Numbered from the stretch's first letter, positions 22,418-62,580 are shown. The stretch is 64,000 bases of DNA from Lumbricus terrestris (GCA_949752735.1 OX457044.1:15987985-16051984), one strand, 5' to 3'. Program-made: numbers and translations. The notes: generated by a model from the sequence alone, not told the origin.

Positions 22418-22995
22418 TGAAACGCAAAAAGTCTGCGTTTTCTCTACAGCATATGAATAGCCCTATATATAGCTACTAAAGATCACCTATTAACCTACAA
22501 CGGCTGTCAAAGTATGAGAATTCACAATGTCGCCCTCGCGACCGCGGGACTTTTTCAAGGAGCATGCAGAATATCGCGAGGTCGCACGCCCTTTGAAAAA
22601 GGAGCCCAATACTCACTTTTCGCGACCACCTGGCATCCCTGGCGCAAAGAGTTGTGTGCTTTTTGAGCGAGAGGTAAACACGACTAGAAGTATTTTTATT
22701 GTATAAGAGGTAATGATTATAAGAGGAAGAAAGATGACCCATTTAAAGAATAATTATTGTGTTACGCAGTGCGAATGTGCGAATGCCTGTGAAGCATTCT
22801 GGTAGGTCCATAGCTATAGGCGCAAGGCCTTCGGGCAATCCTACTATTGTATTGTATTGCACATAATAAATTTATAAAACACCTCTTAGAGTTTACATCA
22901 ATCAGAGGCACTCCCGTTGCCAAAGACCCAGAGAAAGGAAAGTAGAATCTGAGACCGCGAAAAGATGTGATTCGGGAACGAGTTCATAACAAAGA

Positions 22996-23424
22996 ATGTG
23001 TCAAATGTCAATGGTATATACTATATATCTATATTATTATATATATACTTCGTTTATTCAAGGAAAAATTAAGTTGACATACCGCAACTTATTACATGAA
23101 AAAGTATTTAAAAAAGGAAATAGGCTAGAATTCAGGTTGGAGGCAAACAAACAAACAAGGCAGCGAGACAGACAGCCAGGTCGTATAGGCCTACAATGGA
23201 TGAAAAGCTGAAAATCAAACCTTTAGTTAAGAGAGGCATGTTCAATTAGACAGAAGAGCCGACAGACAGACAGACAGACAGACAGAAACAGACAGACAGA
23301 CAGACAGACAGACAGATGGATAGACACCAGCTAGGGCCTATTATACCATGCATCAAAAACTTAAACCATGCCTAAGTCAAGAACCGCATGTCTAATAACT
23401 AATTAGACAAAAACGCACAGGTGC
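22996..23424. other. AT-rich and GACA-rich spacer
   Basis: Holds an (AT)-rich stretch near 23,025-23,050 and two short (CAGA)n runs at 23,264-23,285 and 23,291-23,316 that grade into the minisatellite downstream. No gene seen. Confidence 0.5.
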
Positions 23425-24372
23425 AGGCAGACAGACATAGAGGCAGACAGACATAGAGGCAGACAGACATAGAGGCAGACAGACATAGAGGCAGACAGAC
23501 ATACAGGCAGACAGACATAGAGGCAGACAGACATAGAGGCAGACAGACATAGAGGCAGACAGACATAGAGGCAGACAGACATACAGGCAGACAGACATAG
23601 AGGCAGACAGACATACAGGCAGACAGACATAGAGACAGACAGACATAGAGGCAGACAGACATAGAGGCAGACAGACATAGAGGCAGACAGACATAGAGGC
23701 AGACAGACATACAGGCAGACAGACATAGAGGCAGACAGACATACAGGCAGACAGACATACAGGCAGACAGACATACAGGCAGACAAACACAGAGGCAGAC
23801 AGACATAGAGGCAGACAGACATAGAGGCAGACAGACATAGAGGCAGACAGACATAGAGGCAGACAGACATAGAGGCAGACAGACATAGAGGCAGACAGAC
23901 ATACAGGCAGACAGACATAGAGGCAGACAGACATACAGGCAGACAGACATACAGGCAGACAAACACAGAGGCAGACAGACATAGAGGCAGACAGACATAG
24001 AGACAGACAGACATAGAGGCAGACAGACATAGAGACAGACAGACATAGAGGCAGACAGACATAGAGGCAGACAGACATAGAGACAGACAGACAGACATAG
24101 AGGCAGACAGACATAGAGGCAGACAGACATAGAGGCAGACAGACATAGAGGCAGACAGACATACAGGCAGACAGACATAGAGGCAGACAGACATACAGGC
24201 AGACAGACATACAGGCAGACAGACATACAGGCAGACAGACATACAGGCAGACAGACATACAGGCAGACAGACATACAGGCAGACAGACATACAGGCAGAC
24301 AGACATAGAGGCAGACAGACATAGAGACAGACAGACACAGAGGCAGACGGACACAGAGACAGGCAGACATAG
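23425..24372. repeat. 16-bp minisatellite, roughly 59 copies
   Basis: Tandem AGGCAGACAGACATAG units. Two main variants differ in one base (ATAGAGG versus ATACAGG), and a third reads ATAGAGACAG. Because 16 is not a multiple of three and the minus strand has no stop in any frame, three overlapping open frames of more than 300 codons (Met-Ser-Val-Cys-Leu repeats) appear. They are artefacts. It lies about 370 bp beyond the stop codon of the SUEL/CUB receptor gene. Confidence 0.95.
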
Positions 24373-24479
24373 TCTATATTATTATTTTCTATGGTACAAG
24401 AAGCATCTTCAGTTCCATCACTCTATCGAAAAACCAATTAATTTCTTCGACAGACTAGACCGTGTGAATTGGTGCTGTG

Positions 24480-24610
24480 CCAGTGTGGGATGGCTGTCTA
24501 ACTCTCCCTCTTGTTCATCCTCCTCCTCGTCCTCTTCTTCATCATCATCCTCCTCCTCGTCCTCCTCTTCATCTTCCTCCTTCTCCTCTTCCTCCTTCTC
24601 CGCTTCGCAG
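24480..24610. repeat. Pyrimidine-rich TCC/TTC tract in the 3' UTR side
   Basis: Irregular (TCC, CTC, TTC) repeats just downstream of the receptor stop codon. On the transcribed strand this would be a GGA/GAA-rich segment of the 3' UTR. I could not identify a polyadenylation signal with confidence. Confidence 0.6.
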
Positions 24611-24741
24611 TGAACGCTTTGGGCTTGAACTAGACTTGACTCTCCGACAGACAGACAGACTATTGTTACGACTTGTCAGCTTCGCAAAGGTGGCGGACCA
24701 ACTGCAGAGACGAACAATGGCTCTGCTCGCTCATCCGTTGA

Positions 24742-52890
<28,149 letters not shown>

Positions 52891-52904
52891 CTAATCAAAC
52901 AGAC

Positions 52905-53165
52905 ATTGTGCACTTCAAATAAATCAATGCTGAAGAAAACAAATTAGCACTTCAAAAGAATCAATGCTGAAGAAAACACACTAGCACTTCAAAGGAATCA
53001 ATGCTGAAGAAAACACATCAGCACTTAAAATGAATCAATGCTGAAGAAAACCCATTAACACTTCAAAGGAATTAATGTTGAAGAAAGCACATTAGCACTT
53101 CAAAGAAATCAATGGTGAAGAAAACACAGTAACACTTCAAAGGAATCAATGCTGAAGAAATCAGC
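52905..53165. repeat. 37-38 bp minisatellite beside the SUEL exon
   Basis: About seven imperfect copies with AATCAATGCTGAAGAAAACA followed by CATTAGCACTTCAAA. It begins only about 15 bp upstream of the 3' splice site of the SUEL exon (on the transcribed strand), where branch point and pyrimidine tract would be expected. Confidence 0.9.
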
Positions 53166-53394
53166 CCTGGGTTGCTAAACAAACGACTCTAACAGCTATA
53201 CGATATTCCTTTATTGAAAAATCAGGTTGACAGACCGCAACTGGTTACAGTGGACAGTTATGCAATTGTAACAAAGCACAGGAACACAAATTACAAAAGA
53301 CATAACTCTTAACTATACTAGCAGAACAGACAGCCTGCAATGCACTACGTGTTACGCTGGAGATGTGTTGAGTATATGGCGGCAATGTCCTTGG

Positions 53395-53470
53395 GTCGGG
53401 AGCGCCTCTGAGTAGACTCCTTGAAGGGGCGCTATATAAATTACATAGATAGATAGATAGATAGATAGAA
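53395..53470 (+). repeat. LINE/SINE 3' tail with (ATAG)n
   Basis: GGGAGCGCCTCTGAGTAGAC then CCTTGAAGGGGCGCTATATA then AATTACATAGATAGATAG. Complete example of the terminal structure. Confidence 0.8.
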
Positions 53471-56400
53471 TGTTCTGATATAGGCGCTCCGTAATTATGG
53501 GCTCATATTTTAGACTCATATTATAGGCAAATATTTCCCTACCAGCAACAACTTATTAGTAGCTTCTGTAGCTCAGCTGTCTGATTCAGTAACACATCAG
53601 CCGATGACGTAAGAAAGCCAAGCAGTAATGAGGTTAAGATCGAGAAACCAAGTCCGTTGAAACTGACAGAGAGTAGGCCTATGTGTTTGAGAGCTAAACA
53701 CATAGAGACAGAGACACAGAGACAGAGACGAAGAGACAGAGACAGACAGAGACAGAAAGAGAGTCGATGGTTGATAAGCAATTCGAAACAGATGTTTTAA
53801 GATGAGCACGAAATGACACAAGCAGAATGAGGGAGCGAATCCACCAATTTAGGTTGAGTATCTTAAAAACTTGTTCTCCAAGCAATGTCCTATAGCTATA
53901 ACTGGCTTTAAGTATGACCAAAATTATATATCTTATACCACTATAATTATCTTTGCAAAATTTCTGGCTCCCTATGTTTAGAGTTGTATACGCGCTCGTA
54001 TAATATATAGGCCTATATATGGCAAGACATGTCTTCTTCGACCTTCATTCTCTGCCCTCAGGCAGGTTCGCATGTCCAACGACTCCACTCATCTCTATAT
54101 TCTCTGCCTCTCTCTTCAGTCCACTCTAGCGGACTTCCCTCATCATCATCCAGTTCAGTAGCATCGTTCGTGGTCTTCATCGAGTCTCCCCCCCCATTCT
54201 TCCTTCAATGATTTCTCTTGCTATGGTGTCACCTCACATCATCTGGCCAATCCAGACATGTCTATCTATGTGCAATAATGTCGGTATGCGGATATGTGTA
54301 TGGGTTATGCCGAATAGTCCATGTGAATACATAATGTGGTCATAATTATGCGTGCATGTATAGACACTTATAGCTTATGTACGTAGAATTGTGCATATAT
54401 ATATATATATATATAATTTATATATATATAATTATATATGCACAATTGCATAGTTTATAAATGGCCACATATGTACCGAGAATCATTCAATCTTGTATGT
54501 CTGCATATGCATGTGTGTAAGTATAAATATGCATGTGTATGTGCATATGTATGTGTGTATGTATAAATATGCATATAATATGTATGTATGCGTTCGTATT
54601 GATGCTTTCTTCTCTTTCAGCAAAGATGAGTGATTTGATTGTTCCATTCGTTCGTATTGATGAGCAGAAAATCTGCAGCAGCACCAATCATCGCTCAATC
54701 GACCGCTATATAAATATTGTCCCACGCAGAAGAAGAAGAAGACGGGACGAGATTCATTGGCCTTAGAAACCAGCCTTCCGCTTCGCTGTGCACGGCCGCC
54801 GCAGCCAATTGGACGCGTCGTCATTAAATGTCTCCAATCAAGCGTATATGGCGCCATAAGATCCGGAAGCCACCGGAAGCTGTGCTTCATCAACCGGAAG
54901 GAACCGATCGACCGACGACGAGCATCTTCCGTCGATCGCCTCTGCCTCCGTATCCGCATCCTCATCAGATTCATCACCGTTTACATGTGTCAATCATCCG
55001 AAGGCTCTTGTCGGTGCGAGTTATCGATGACCGGAAATGACTTTGACAACAGCTTCCGGCGATTTTTTTTTATTTCGACCCCCCGACCATCGGCCAGCCA
55101 CGTTGACTGGCGTCTGGGACTTAACGTCTGGGAATTAAAGTGAGTTTTATGAAGACTGATGGTGCGATGATGCTCCGAGAAATGAGCGTTAACGTGGCTG
55201 GAGTATCCATCTAATGGAGGGGGGAAGGATAGTGCAATCATGCGAGAGCAAAAGCACGATGTAATGCGAGCCTGACGGTAACTTAACCATAAACCAGGGA
55301 ACATGTGAGACATAATTATCGATTGGGAGATTGATTGATAGATTGATTGACTATACTGTGCATTACGCAAAATGCACCGGACTATACTGTTTAACCAATT
55401 CGCAGATTGGTGGACTGACTGATCGTTCGACTAACTGGTTGACTGACTGATTGACTTATTGACTGCTTCCTGGCTGGCTGGTTGATTGATTTAATGATTG
55501 CTTTTTGAAATTACTGCCATTGCACTTGTGCAGTAGCAGCAATAGGGAGCATCCAGCTGTCTTGATAAGGTTTCAATGAAGACCATATGCAACCCACCAG
55601 CATCTGAGCCAATCTCGTATTTTACGTGGAATTTCTTATTTTCTATAACAAATACTATTTATGACTGAAGTCAGTGATAGGTTTCTCATTCAAAGACTAT
55701 TATCTAGCACTCCATGGCTAATCACGAAATCCCCGAATTACCCATCGCTCCACGCGGCCAATTCATTGAGACGGTCGCTGACGATGGAGAACAAGAATAA
55801 GGAGAGTAAGATGTTGAGAGATTTTGAGGAGGAAGAAAGAGGGAATAGAGGGAAGAGAAAACAAAAAAGTTGACGAAAGAAAGGAAAAAAGGAAATGATG
55901 CAAATGGGGAGAAAGAAGGATAAGGAAGAGGACACACTGAAGGACACACGTAGAAAGAAGTCAAGGAGGAAAAATACGGAGGATAGGCTAAGATGGTGGT
56001 GGAAAAGAAGGAACAAACAGAGCAGAGACAGTGGCACTGTAAAACTGTCAACCATTGTACTGTATATATAGGTTATAGGCCTATACATAAGAGCGTCTGA
56101 GCGGAAGGCATTGGGCAGACGACTGAATGAAATTGTTTGGAAGGAATCGATTGGACGTCTGAAAGGTGACATGTGGATAGAAACAAGAATGAATGAACGG
56201 TTTAAGTTGACATTCCAATTCGGATTCAGTCCATCGAACATGGCAGTCTTCTTCGCCATACATTGCGATCATTCACGCCACGTGAATTACGCAAAATGCA
56301 CCCGATAGCATCAAGAGCATTGAAGGCGACGACGACGATGATATAGGCAACTAATCTTCCTTTTTTAAATGAGACAAATCCGAGTGACACACCACACCCA

Positions 56401-56535
56401 GTTAGATGTCGAAGCGCAATAAAAAAATAAACAAAATTAAAGTGAACAGAAAAACGTCATTGATGGCCGGCAAAAAGACCCTCGGGAAAAGTTTTTAACA
56501 TTCTTTACTGGTGGAACAACTGAATGCGGTCTGTA
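53471..56535. other. Region upstream of the known receptor exons, no gene identified
   Basis: Could contain first exons of the receptor gene, but I found none with the required exit phase and a signal peptide. Holds an AT-rich palindrome at 54,385-54,455 (TTGTGCATATATATATAT ... ATATATGCACAA), a GC-richer stretch at 54,770-55,100 with open but unrecognisable frames, GATT/GACT-rich tracts at 55,320-55,490 and purine-rich DNA at 55,790-56,030. Confidence 0.5.
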
Positions 56536-58157
56536 CAGGGCCGTAAATCCCGGGGAGGGAATTCCCTTCCCACTTTTCAACCTGGGGAGGGAACGTGAAG
56601 CAATTCCCTCCCCACAATTTCTCTCAGCTGTGTCACAATGTTAAGGTCTGCAAGCTGTAGGCGACTGCACATTGCACAATCGAATCGTAGATACTTGGAA
56701 ACTTGCTCTGTGAGATTAAAAGATATAGACAAGAGGTGTAAATGTACCCATTGAAATTTGAAAGATAAGATCTCCTCTTCACTAATACAAAGGGGAAGGA
56801 ATTTATGATGTGACAATTAAGTACGCCCAATATAGGTCCTATGATCTTGCAAGACTGCAGGGAGATAGCGGCCATACAGCGAGAAGACAGCTAATGACTG
56901 TATATATATACACACACACACAACAATCATATGTATGCATATACATGTATATTGCATACACACGTGTAAACTCAAACTGGACATTGGACAAGCTCGTGTA
57001 GGCTTATTATAGACTATAAACCTTTAATTGTGACTTAATGCACGAACACCTCTCCGCAGTATCTTCCCCGCCCTCTTCCGTCTGCTGATCGGACTTGATC
57101 ACCTATAGTTCATCGGGCAAGGACTACCATGACCCAACACCTACCGTTTGCCATTGTAGACCCTTCTAGGTGGAATGACCTCCCTCTATCCGTAGTAAGA
57201 TCTTATCTTCAGCCCTTCGCTGCTTGAAGTCTTTCTTATTTCCTCTGGGCTGTCACGCTGAGAGCGTCTCTGAATAGCTAGTAGCCTACTGTAATATGGG
57301 CTTTATAAATTCTCACATAGAAATACAACACAACACACTCATAATCCAGGCATACATAACATGTATACAAGTGCATAGGGTAATCATATTGGGAGTGTGG
57401 GCTCTCAGATTTGAAAGAAGTACTGACAGCAGTTCATCTCGAGTCCACATTAGGCTATACCACATATTCGACTGTATAGGCTAAAAGAGGATTACAACTA
57501 ATTTTAAAGAAATTAAATTCATGATTAAAAGTGCTGTGCGTTAATAATTTATACAGTCTAATCTTTTTCGTTTTCCAAACCACTTCAATCTGGTAAGTGT
57601 GAAAAAAATAGTGCCAATGCACACTGCCTTCTCTATTATAACAGTTTTTCACATTAGCCTACATAAAAAAATTTGCCATTGCCTGAATCTGTGCATAAGA
57701 AAAGTGACAAACACTAACAGCATTATATCATTATGATCAGATTCCTGTCAGTTTATTTTTTCCACTTAAAAATTTGTGTTGGGTACTTTCCAGTGTTTTG
57801 GTTTGGCAAGAGAACCCTAGTCATGTTCCCTGTAGTCCGAACATAAAAATATGTGCAGTATAGTGTGAACGTCGAGGAGTGGATGGGGTTGTCGATGGCT
57901 AATTGCATAAGGAGAGCGAGGGACAGAGGGGATGTAGGAAACTGACGTCGTTGACTCTGGTCTCCGATCCGCAGCAATAAGTATGGCCAAGATGATGAGG
58001 GTGAATCTAAAAAAAATTAACACTAACCTTAACACTAACCTATATATAGGGTGTCACTGAACTCAGTGACCAGTGGGGTCCTTGAGGGGGTATACTGCGC
58101 ACAATTCCGAAGAGGAAATTTTCCCTCCCCACATCTAGAAACAGATTTACGGCCCTG
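56536..58157. mobile_element. hAT-like element with 8-bp target duplication, non-autonomous
   Basis: Ends CAGGGCCGTAAAT and ATTTACGGCCCTG (13 bp, perfect), with GGGGAGGGAA repeated just inside both ends, flanked by GGTCTGTA (56,528-56,535; 58,158-58,165). 1,622 bp. It contains a LINE C-terminal fragment at 57,040-57,310. No transposase was recognised. Confidence 0.9.
57040..57310 (+). pseudogene. LINE 3'-end fragment inside the hAT element
   Basis: Plus-strand frames read WNDLPLSVVRSYLQPF (compare LWNTLSPSIRSKL in the LINE at 4,132-5,928) and then AGCGTCTCTGAATAG ... GCTTTATAAATTCTC, a decayed terminal structure. Confidence 0.65.
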
Positions 58158-58165
58158 GGTCTGTA

Positions 58166-60050
58166 TATGGTGTAAGTTGTAGGTGACTTTTGGAAGCAGT
58201 AGTGGTCGCATAGTAGTAGCAGGCCTAGCATCAGCAGCAATATGGTACTAGTAGCAGCAGCAGCAGTATAGGTGTAGCAGTAGTGAAGTCACTGAAGTGG
58301 CAAGGCTAATAATATCAAAGTGGTTAAATTGTAATTTTCGTATCCCAATGGTGGTTTATTAATTTCGGGCTAGCACGGTCTGTACACGAGGTCTGAAGGA
58401 CGTGGGACTCATTAAAAAAACGGGCACACGGAGCTCAAACTCCTCACCCTAACTCATTGATAGGCCTAGGTGAACACGGTCGCGGGTTTAGCGGTCACAT
58501 GGTCGCTATGCACAAGTGTGCATATTCATTTCCAGCGATCGTGGATTAGTTCGCTTCAGCGCTCGTGAATAAGCTGATGATCTACGCTTGACTTTCAAGT
58601 AGGCTAAACTTTGCTAAAGCTTTAGAAATGTGGAGTTTACTATTACAATCCAATCACTGTTTAAAGCACAAATAATAATGATAATATAATATATTATGGT
58701 GACGATGAAGGCACTTAATAAGAAAAATAATATCCTAACAATTATTATCATCATGAATTGAGAAAAAACTAACAGAAAAATATAAAATGGAACTTTAAAA
58801 TGCCTCCTTTTAATACAGCACAGGCCTATTGGATATAATTACAACAGAATGCTAGTGCTAAAATGTTTCTTTACATCTAGGACATGTGAATATTCTATTT
58901 TCCTGATTTTCTGTGCTCAGCATTTTACTTCACGGGACCAATAGGCCCAACTCAAAGTAAAAAAATGTACAAACTCAGAAGCCTACACAGTCAAAACACA
59001 TTCCTTTTATCAACTAAAGAGAGAATTGCACTACTGCCTTTAGCCTAGCTACCTTTTAGTATTTATTCAACAAGATCAGATATTTTCTTATCATAAGTCA
59101 CTTTGAATGAATCAGGTGCTCAAACATTCAAATCCCCTAAAACCTGTGCTGGACGCTAGAACAAGCCTAAAACCTTTAAAAAACCTTGAACAAACCAAAT
59201 TGTTAAACTCTGCTAACTAAAATTGCAAAAACAAAAAATTCAGCTAAAAGGAAATCTATTAATAAACTCAAAGCTTTAATTAAACTCAAAACGTTAACTA
59301 AACAAGATTTTACATAAACGAAAAACTTCAAAAAATGTAAATCTTTACATCAATTAAAAAACCTTCAAATAAACGAAAATCCGTCGGCTAACACATTAGA
59401 CAGACGAAAAACCCTAAAATGACGCAAATTCTAAACTCACGAAAACTTTAAATAAACGAAAACGCACAGCAGACATGAACAAAGATGCCGCTGTCGAGCA
59501 AGAAAGCGCGTCACATCGTAGCAACCATGTGAAAATATTTCATAAGCAAAGTGGCTGTAAAGTGTAAAGTGAACAAATTGAAACTAGGAACTTTTAACTA
59601 GGCTAATCTTTTCTGTTTTCTAGGAGAAAATTTAAAAGGTGCTTTTCAAGTAGTTCAAGATATTCATCTTTCTGTGGATCCTCACAGCAGTGTCTTAAAC
59701 ATTGCTGCACAAATACTTCAATTTTAAACATTATCATCACACATTCCACAACCATAGGGTCTCATAATGAGACAATCTTTGACAGCATAAAATATTGAAT
59801 GACCTCTGTACCATTGCTTTTCATCTTGATTTTACTCCATTGAGTCCATTCTCTAGATAAAAAGTTTTGCATAATTTCTGTTGTTAACAAGACTATTTCA
59901 GTATTATCATTATGAATGTTGCGCATATGCTGAATATCTTATGTGAAGTTCTTCCAAGTCATATCTGTGTTATGCTTGATTCGATGCTTTCACATAAATC
60001 ACATTCACATAATTTTCTCCAAAGTGGGCTTCAAATGCTAATCAAACCCA
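58166..60050. other. AT-rich intergenic DNA
   Basis: Short (CAG)-type runs at 58,190-58,275, a dispersed-repeat piece at 58,565-58,590 (GCTCGTGAATAAGCTGATG, also at 35,947) and A-rich sequence at 59,140-59,470 with recurring TAAACGAAAA. No gene seen. Confidence 0.5.
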
Positions 60051-60059
60051 ATCCTATGC

Positions 60060-60549
60060 GTTAAAGTTTTTGTCATATAGATCACACTTGCATGGCTCTC
60101 CCCGCAACATGAGTTTTCAAACGGACTATGAGCTTCTCTATGTGTAAATAGTTTGTGACAAATGTTGCAGTGACAAATGTCACAGTCGTAAGGCTTTCTC
60201 ACATGTGGGCTTTTGCATGGTAATATTCAGATAATACTTTGATGTGAAGGCTTTCTGTCAGAAACTACACTTGCATGGTTTAGTTTATATCCAGTATGGG
60301 TTCTTATGTGGTTATCCGGCTGACTCTTGTGTGTAAATATTTATGGCATAATTGGCTTAGTTGGCATAATGGCACAGGTAAGGCGTTCTACAGTGTATCA
60401 TTTTTTTATGATGCATGTAATTCAGACAAGACTTCAATGCAAAGGTTTCCTGACAAAGGCTACACTTGTATGGCCTTTCACTAGTGTGGGTTCTTATGTG
60501 GTAATCCAGTGGTAATCCAGTTGACGCTTCCATGCAAATGCATTGTGAC
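60060..60549 (-). pseudogene. Decayed C-terminal zinc fingers of ZNF gene C
   Basis: After the stop of the 15-finger gene, out-of-frame finger remains continue: LDYHIRTHTSERPYKCSLCQ and ETFALKSCLNYMHH on the minus strand at 60,360-60,545. Further pieces lie down to about 60,060 (AAGGCTTTCTCACATGTGGG, the antisense of a CTHVRKP-type linker). The ancestral array was several fingers longer. Confidence 0.75.
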
Positions 60550-61857
60550 TTAAATTGCATTTGTATGGTTCTCTCCAGTGTGGCTTCTAATGTGAGAATC
60601 TAGAAGATTCTTCCGTGCAAATGTTTTGCAACATAAATTGCAATTGTATGGTTTTTCTCCAGTGTGGCTTCTAACGTGAGAAGCTAGGTGACTCTTCTGC
60701 GCAAATACCTTTGCACATAAATTGCAATTGTATGGTTTCTCTCCGGTGTGTGTTCTTGCATGGTGTTTCAGTGAACCTGTTATTGCAAATGTCCTGTCAC
60801 ATAAGTTGCACATGTATGGTTTTTCTCCAGTGTGGCTTCTTATGTGAGAATTTAGGTGACTCTTATCTGCAAATGCCTTGGGACATAAATTGCATGAGTA
60901 GGGTTTTTCTCCAGTGTGGCTTCTCATATGGCATCGCATAGAATATGCATGTGCAAAAGCCTTTGGACATAAATTGCACTTGTAGGGTTTCTCTCCAGTG
61001 TGAGTTCTTACATGGCGTTTCAGCGATTCTTTTAATGCAAATGCTCTACTACAAAAATTGCACTTGTATGGCTTTTCTCCAGTGTGAGTGATTATGTGGT
61101 AATCCAGATGACTCTTCTTTGCAAATGCATTTTCACATAAATGGCAAATGTATCGTTTCACTCCAGCGTGGCTTCCTATGTGAGAATTCAGCAGATTTTT
61201 CTGTGCAAATACCTTGGGACATAAATTGCACTTGTAGGGTTTTTCTCTGGTGTGGGTTCTCATATGGCATTTAATAGAATATGCATGTGAAAAAACCATT
61301 GGACATAAATTGCACTTGCATGGTTTCTCTCCGGTGTGTGTTCTTGCATGGCGTTTCAGCGAACCTGTTGATGCAAATGCCCTGTGACATAAGTTGCACA
61401 GGTATGGCTTTTCTCCAGTGTGGCTTCTTATGTGAGAATTTAGGTAATTCTTATATGCAAATGCTCTGTGACATAAATTGCAATTGTATGGTTTTTCTCC
61501 AGTGTGGGTTCTCACATGACATCTCATATAATATGTTTGTGCAAAAACCTTTGGACATAAATTGCACTTGTATGGTTTCTCTCCGGTGTGGGTTCCTGCA
61601 TGGCGTTTCAGCGATGCTTTTGATGTGAATGCTTTACGACAAAAACTGCACTTGTATGGTTTCTCTCCGGTGTGGGTTCCTGCATGGCGTTTCAGCGATT
61701 CTTTTGATGTGAATGCTTTAAGACAAAAAATGCACTTGTTTCGTTTTTCTCTATCATGAGTTCTTAAATGGATTTTTAGATCATAACTTCGCAAAAATGT
61801 TCTGTTACAAAATTCACAGTCGAATTGTTTCTCGTTGCAATCAGAGCTTGCTGCCAT
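60550..61857 (-). CDS. C2H2 zinc-finger protein C, 15 tandem fingers, truncated
   Basis: 435 residues from the ATG at 61,857 ([17 protein letters not shown]). Fifteen C2H2 fingers, most with YKCNLC and HTGEKP; there is no other domain. It is not a close relative of genes A and B. Finger series are duplicated inside the array: the pattern SLKRH - MRCH - LNSH - TGSLKRH of fingers 3-6 recurs in fingers 10-13. The protein ends abruptly ...[12 protein letters not shown] because one A is missing from the GAGAAACCA linker codons; the normal frame would run into further fingers. It may still produce a 15-finger DNA-binding protein. Confidence 0.82.
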   Translation of the reverse strand: MAASSDCNEKQFDCEFCNRTFLRSYDLKIHLRTHDREKRNKCIFCLKAFTSKESLKRHAGTHTGEKPYKCSFCRKAFTSKASLKRHAGTHTGEKPYKCNLCPKVFAQTYYMRCHVRTHTGEKPYNCNLCHRAFAYKNYLNSHIRSHTGEKPYLCNLCHRAFASTGSLKRHARTHTGEKPCKCNLCPMVFSHAYSIKCHMRTHTREKPYKCNLCPKVFAQKNLLNSHIGSHAGVKRYICHLCENAFAKKSHLDYHIITHTGEKPYKCNFCSRAFALKESLKRHVRTHTGEKPYKCNLCPKAFAHAYSMRCHMRSHTGEKPYSCNLCPKAFADKSHLNSHIRSHTGEKPYMCNLCDRTFAITGSLKHHARTHTGEKPYNCNLCAKVFAQKSHLASHVRSHTGEKPYNCNLCCKTFARKNLLDSHIRSHTGENHTNAI

Positions 61858-61884
61858 GTCCACATCTTCAACATAGAATATTAT

Positions 61885-62580
61885 TCATTCATTCATTCAT
61901 TCATTCAAGTATTTATATAGCGCCTCTTCAAGGAAACTACTCAGAGGCGCTCCCGACTCCAGTACGGACAAACAGAACAGTTTTTAGGTGCTTATAGAAT
62001 GTGTCAGAGAGTGATCTAGGGAACAGGCGCAGCTCAAGTGGGAGGGCATTCCATACCACTGGGCCAACCACAGAAAAAGCACGACTCTGCATGGTGGAGG
62101 TACGAGCAAATGGGACAAAGAGTACTTCCCTAACAGCCGAGCGTAGGGACCGACCAGTCCGAGCACTTAACACAGGCCGACAAAGATCGAGTAGGTAAGA
62201 TGGAGCAAGACCTAGCTGGCAGCGCCATATTAAGGACGAGATTCTGTATTCGATGCGCTGACGGACTGGGAGCCAATGCAGAACCTCCAGCATGTAATTT
62301 GTTACATGACCAAATTTGGGCAGATGACCAATGAGGCGTGCTGCAGCGCGCAGAATACGGTCAAGAGAAGATAATCGACCAGATGGTAAACCAGCATAAA
62401 GGGATAGGCAATAGTCAAGACGAGCTGAGACAAAGGAATGTACAAGCGTAGTTGCAGCACCAGTTGAGAGAGAGAGAGCGACAGTGCGAAGCTGGCGCAG
62501 CTGATAGAAACAGGAGCGACTGAGACGATTAATGTGAGGTACAAAAGTAAGTTCCTGGTCTAGCACAACACCAAGGTCAT
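61885..62580 (-). mobile_element. 5'-truncated LINE (L2/CR1-like), C-terminal part only
   Basis: A minus-strand frame of 209 codons begins at the truncation (NDLGVVLDQELTFVPHINRL) and contains RILRAAARLIGHLPKF, LHWLPVRQRIEYRI and VWNALPLELRLFP. It ends with the standard structure GGGAGCGCCTCTGAGTAGTT ... GGCGCTATATAAATA and a (TGAA)n tail at 61,885-61,908. It is inserted about 30 bp upstream of the start codon of ZNF gene C. Related to the LINE at 4,071-6,255 but clearly diverged. Confidence 0.85.

Larger units (their letters stand above)
14885..22995. repeat. Segmental duplication, copy B (contains ZNF gene B)
   Basis: Second copy of the unit described at 1-12,300, same orientation. It lacks the Merlin/LINE, RTE, SINE, 9.1 kb hAT and 10.9 kb mariner-like insertions of copy A. 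It carries its own insertions near 17,007-17,660, at 19,708-20,126 and at 20,985-22,417. The right end falls near 22,995, after a degenerate LINE 3' end that both copies share, so that LINE fragment is older than the duplication. Confidence 0.85.

Noticed and set aside
23392..24370. Three long Cys/Leu/Ser-rich open frames
   Set aside because: All are products of a stop-free 16-bp tandem repeat.
54483..54977. 164-codon frame in a GC-richer region upstream of the receptor exons
   Set aside because: It contains no domain, ends in ATGT-type repeat sequence, and lacks a donor in the needed phase. A 5' exon here remains possible but is not supported.
57817..58035. Frame with a hydrophobic N-terminus (LIFFRFTLIILAILIAA) that looks like a signal peptide for the receptor gene
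   Set aside because: It lies inside the transposon 56,536-58,157, has no clear splice donor, and the phase needed for the SUEL exon could not be met.
58040..58240. Second signal-peptide-like frame (MLLMLGLLLLC)
   Set aside because: It spans the edge of the same transposon and a CAG/TAG simple repeat; the hydrophobic run comes from the repeat and no fitting donor site exists.
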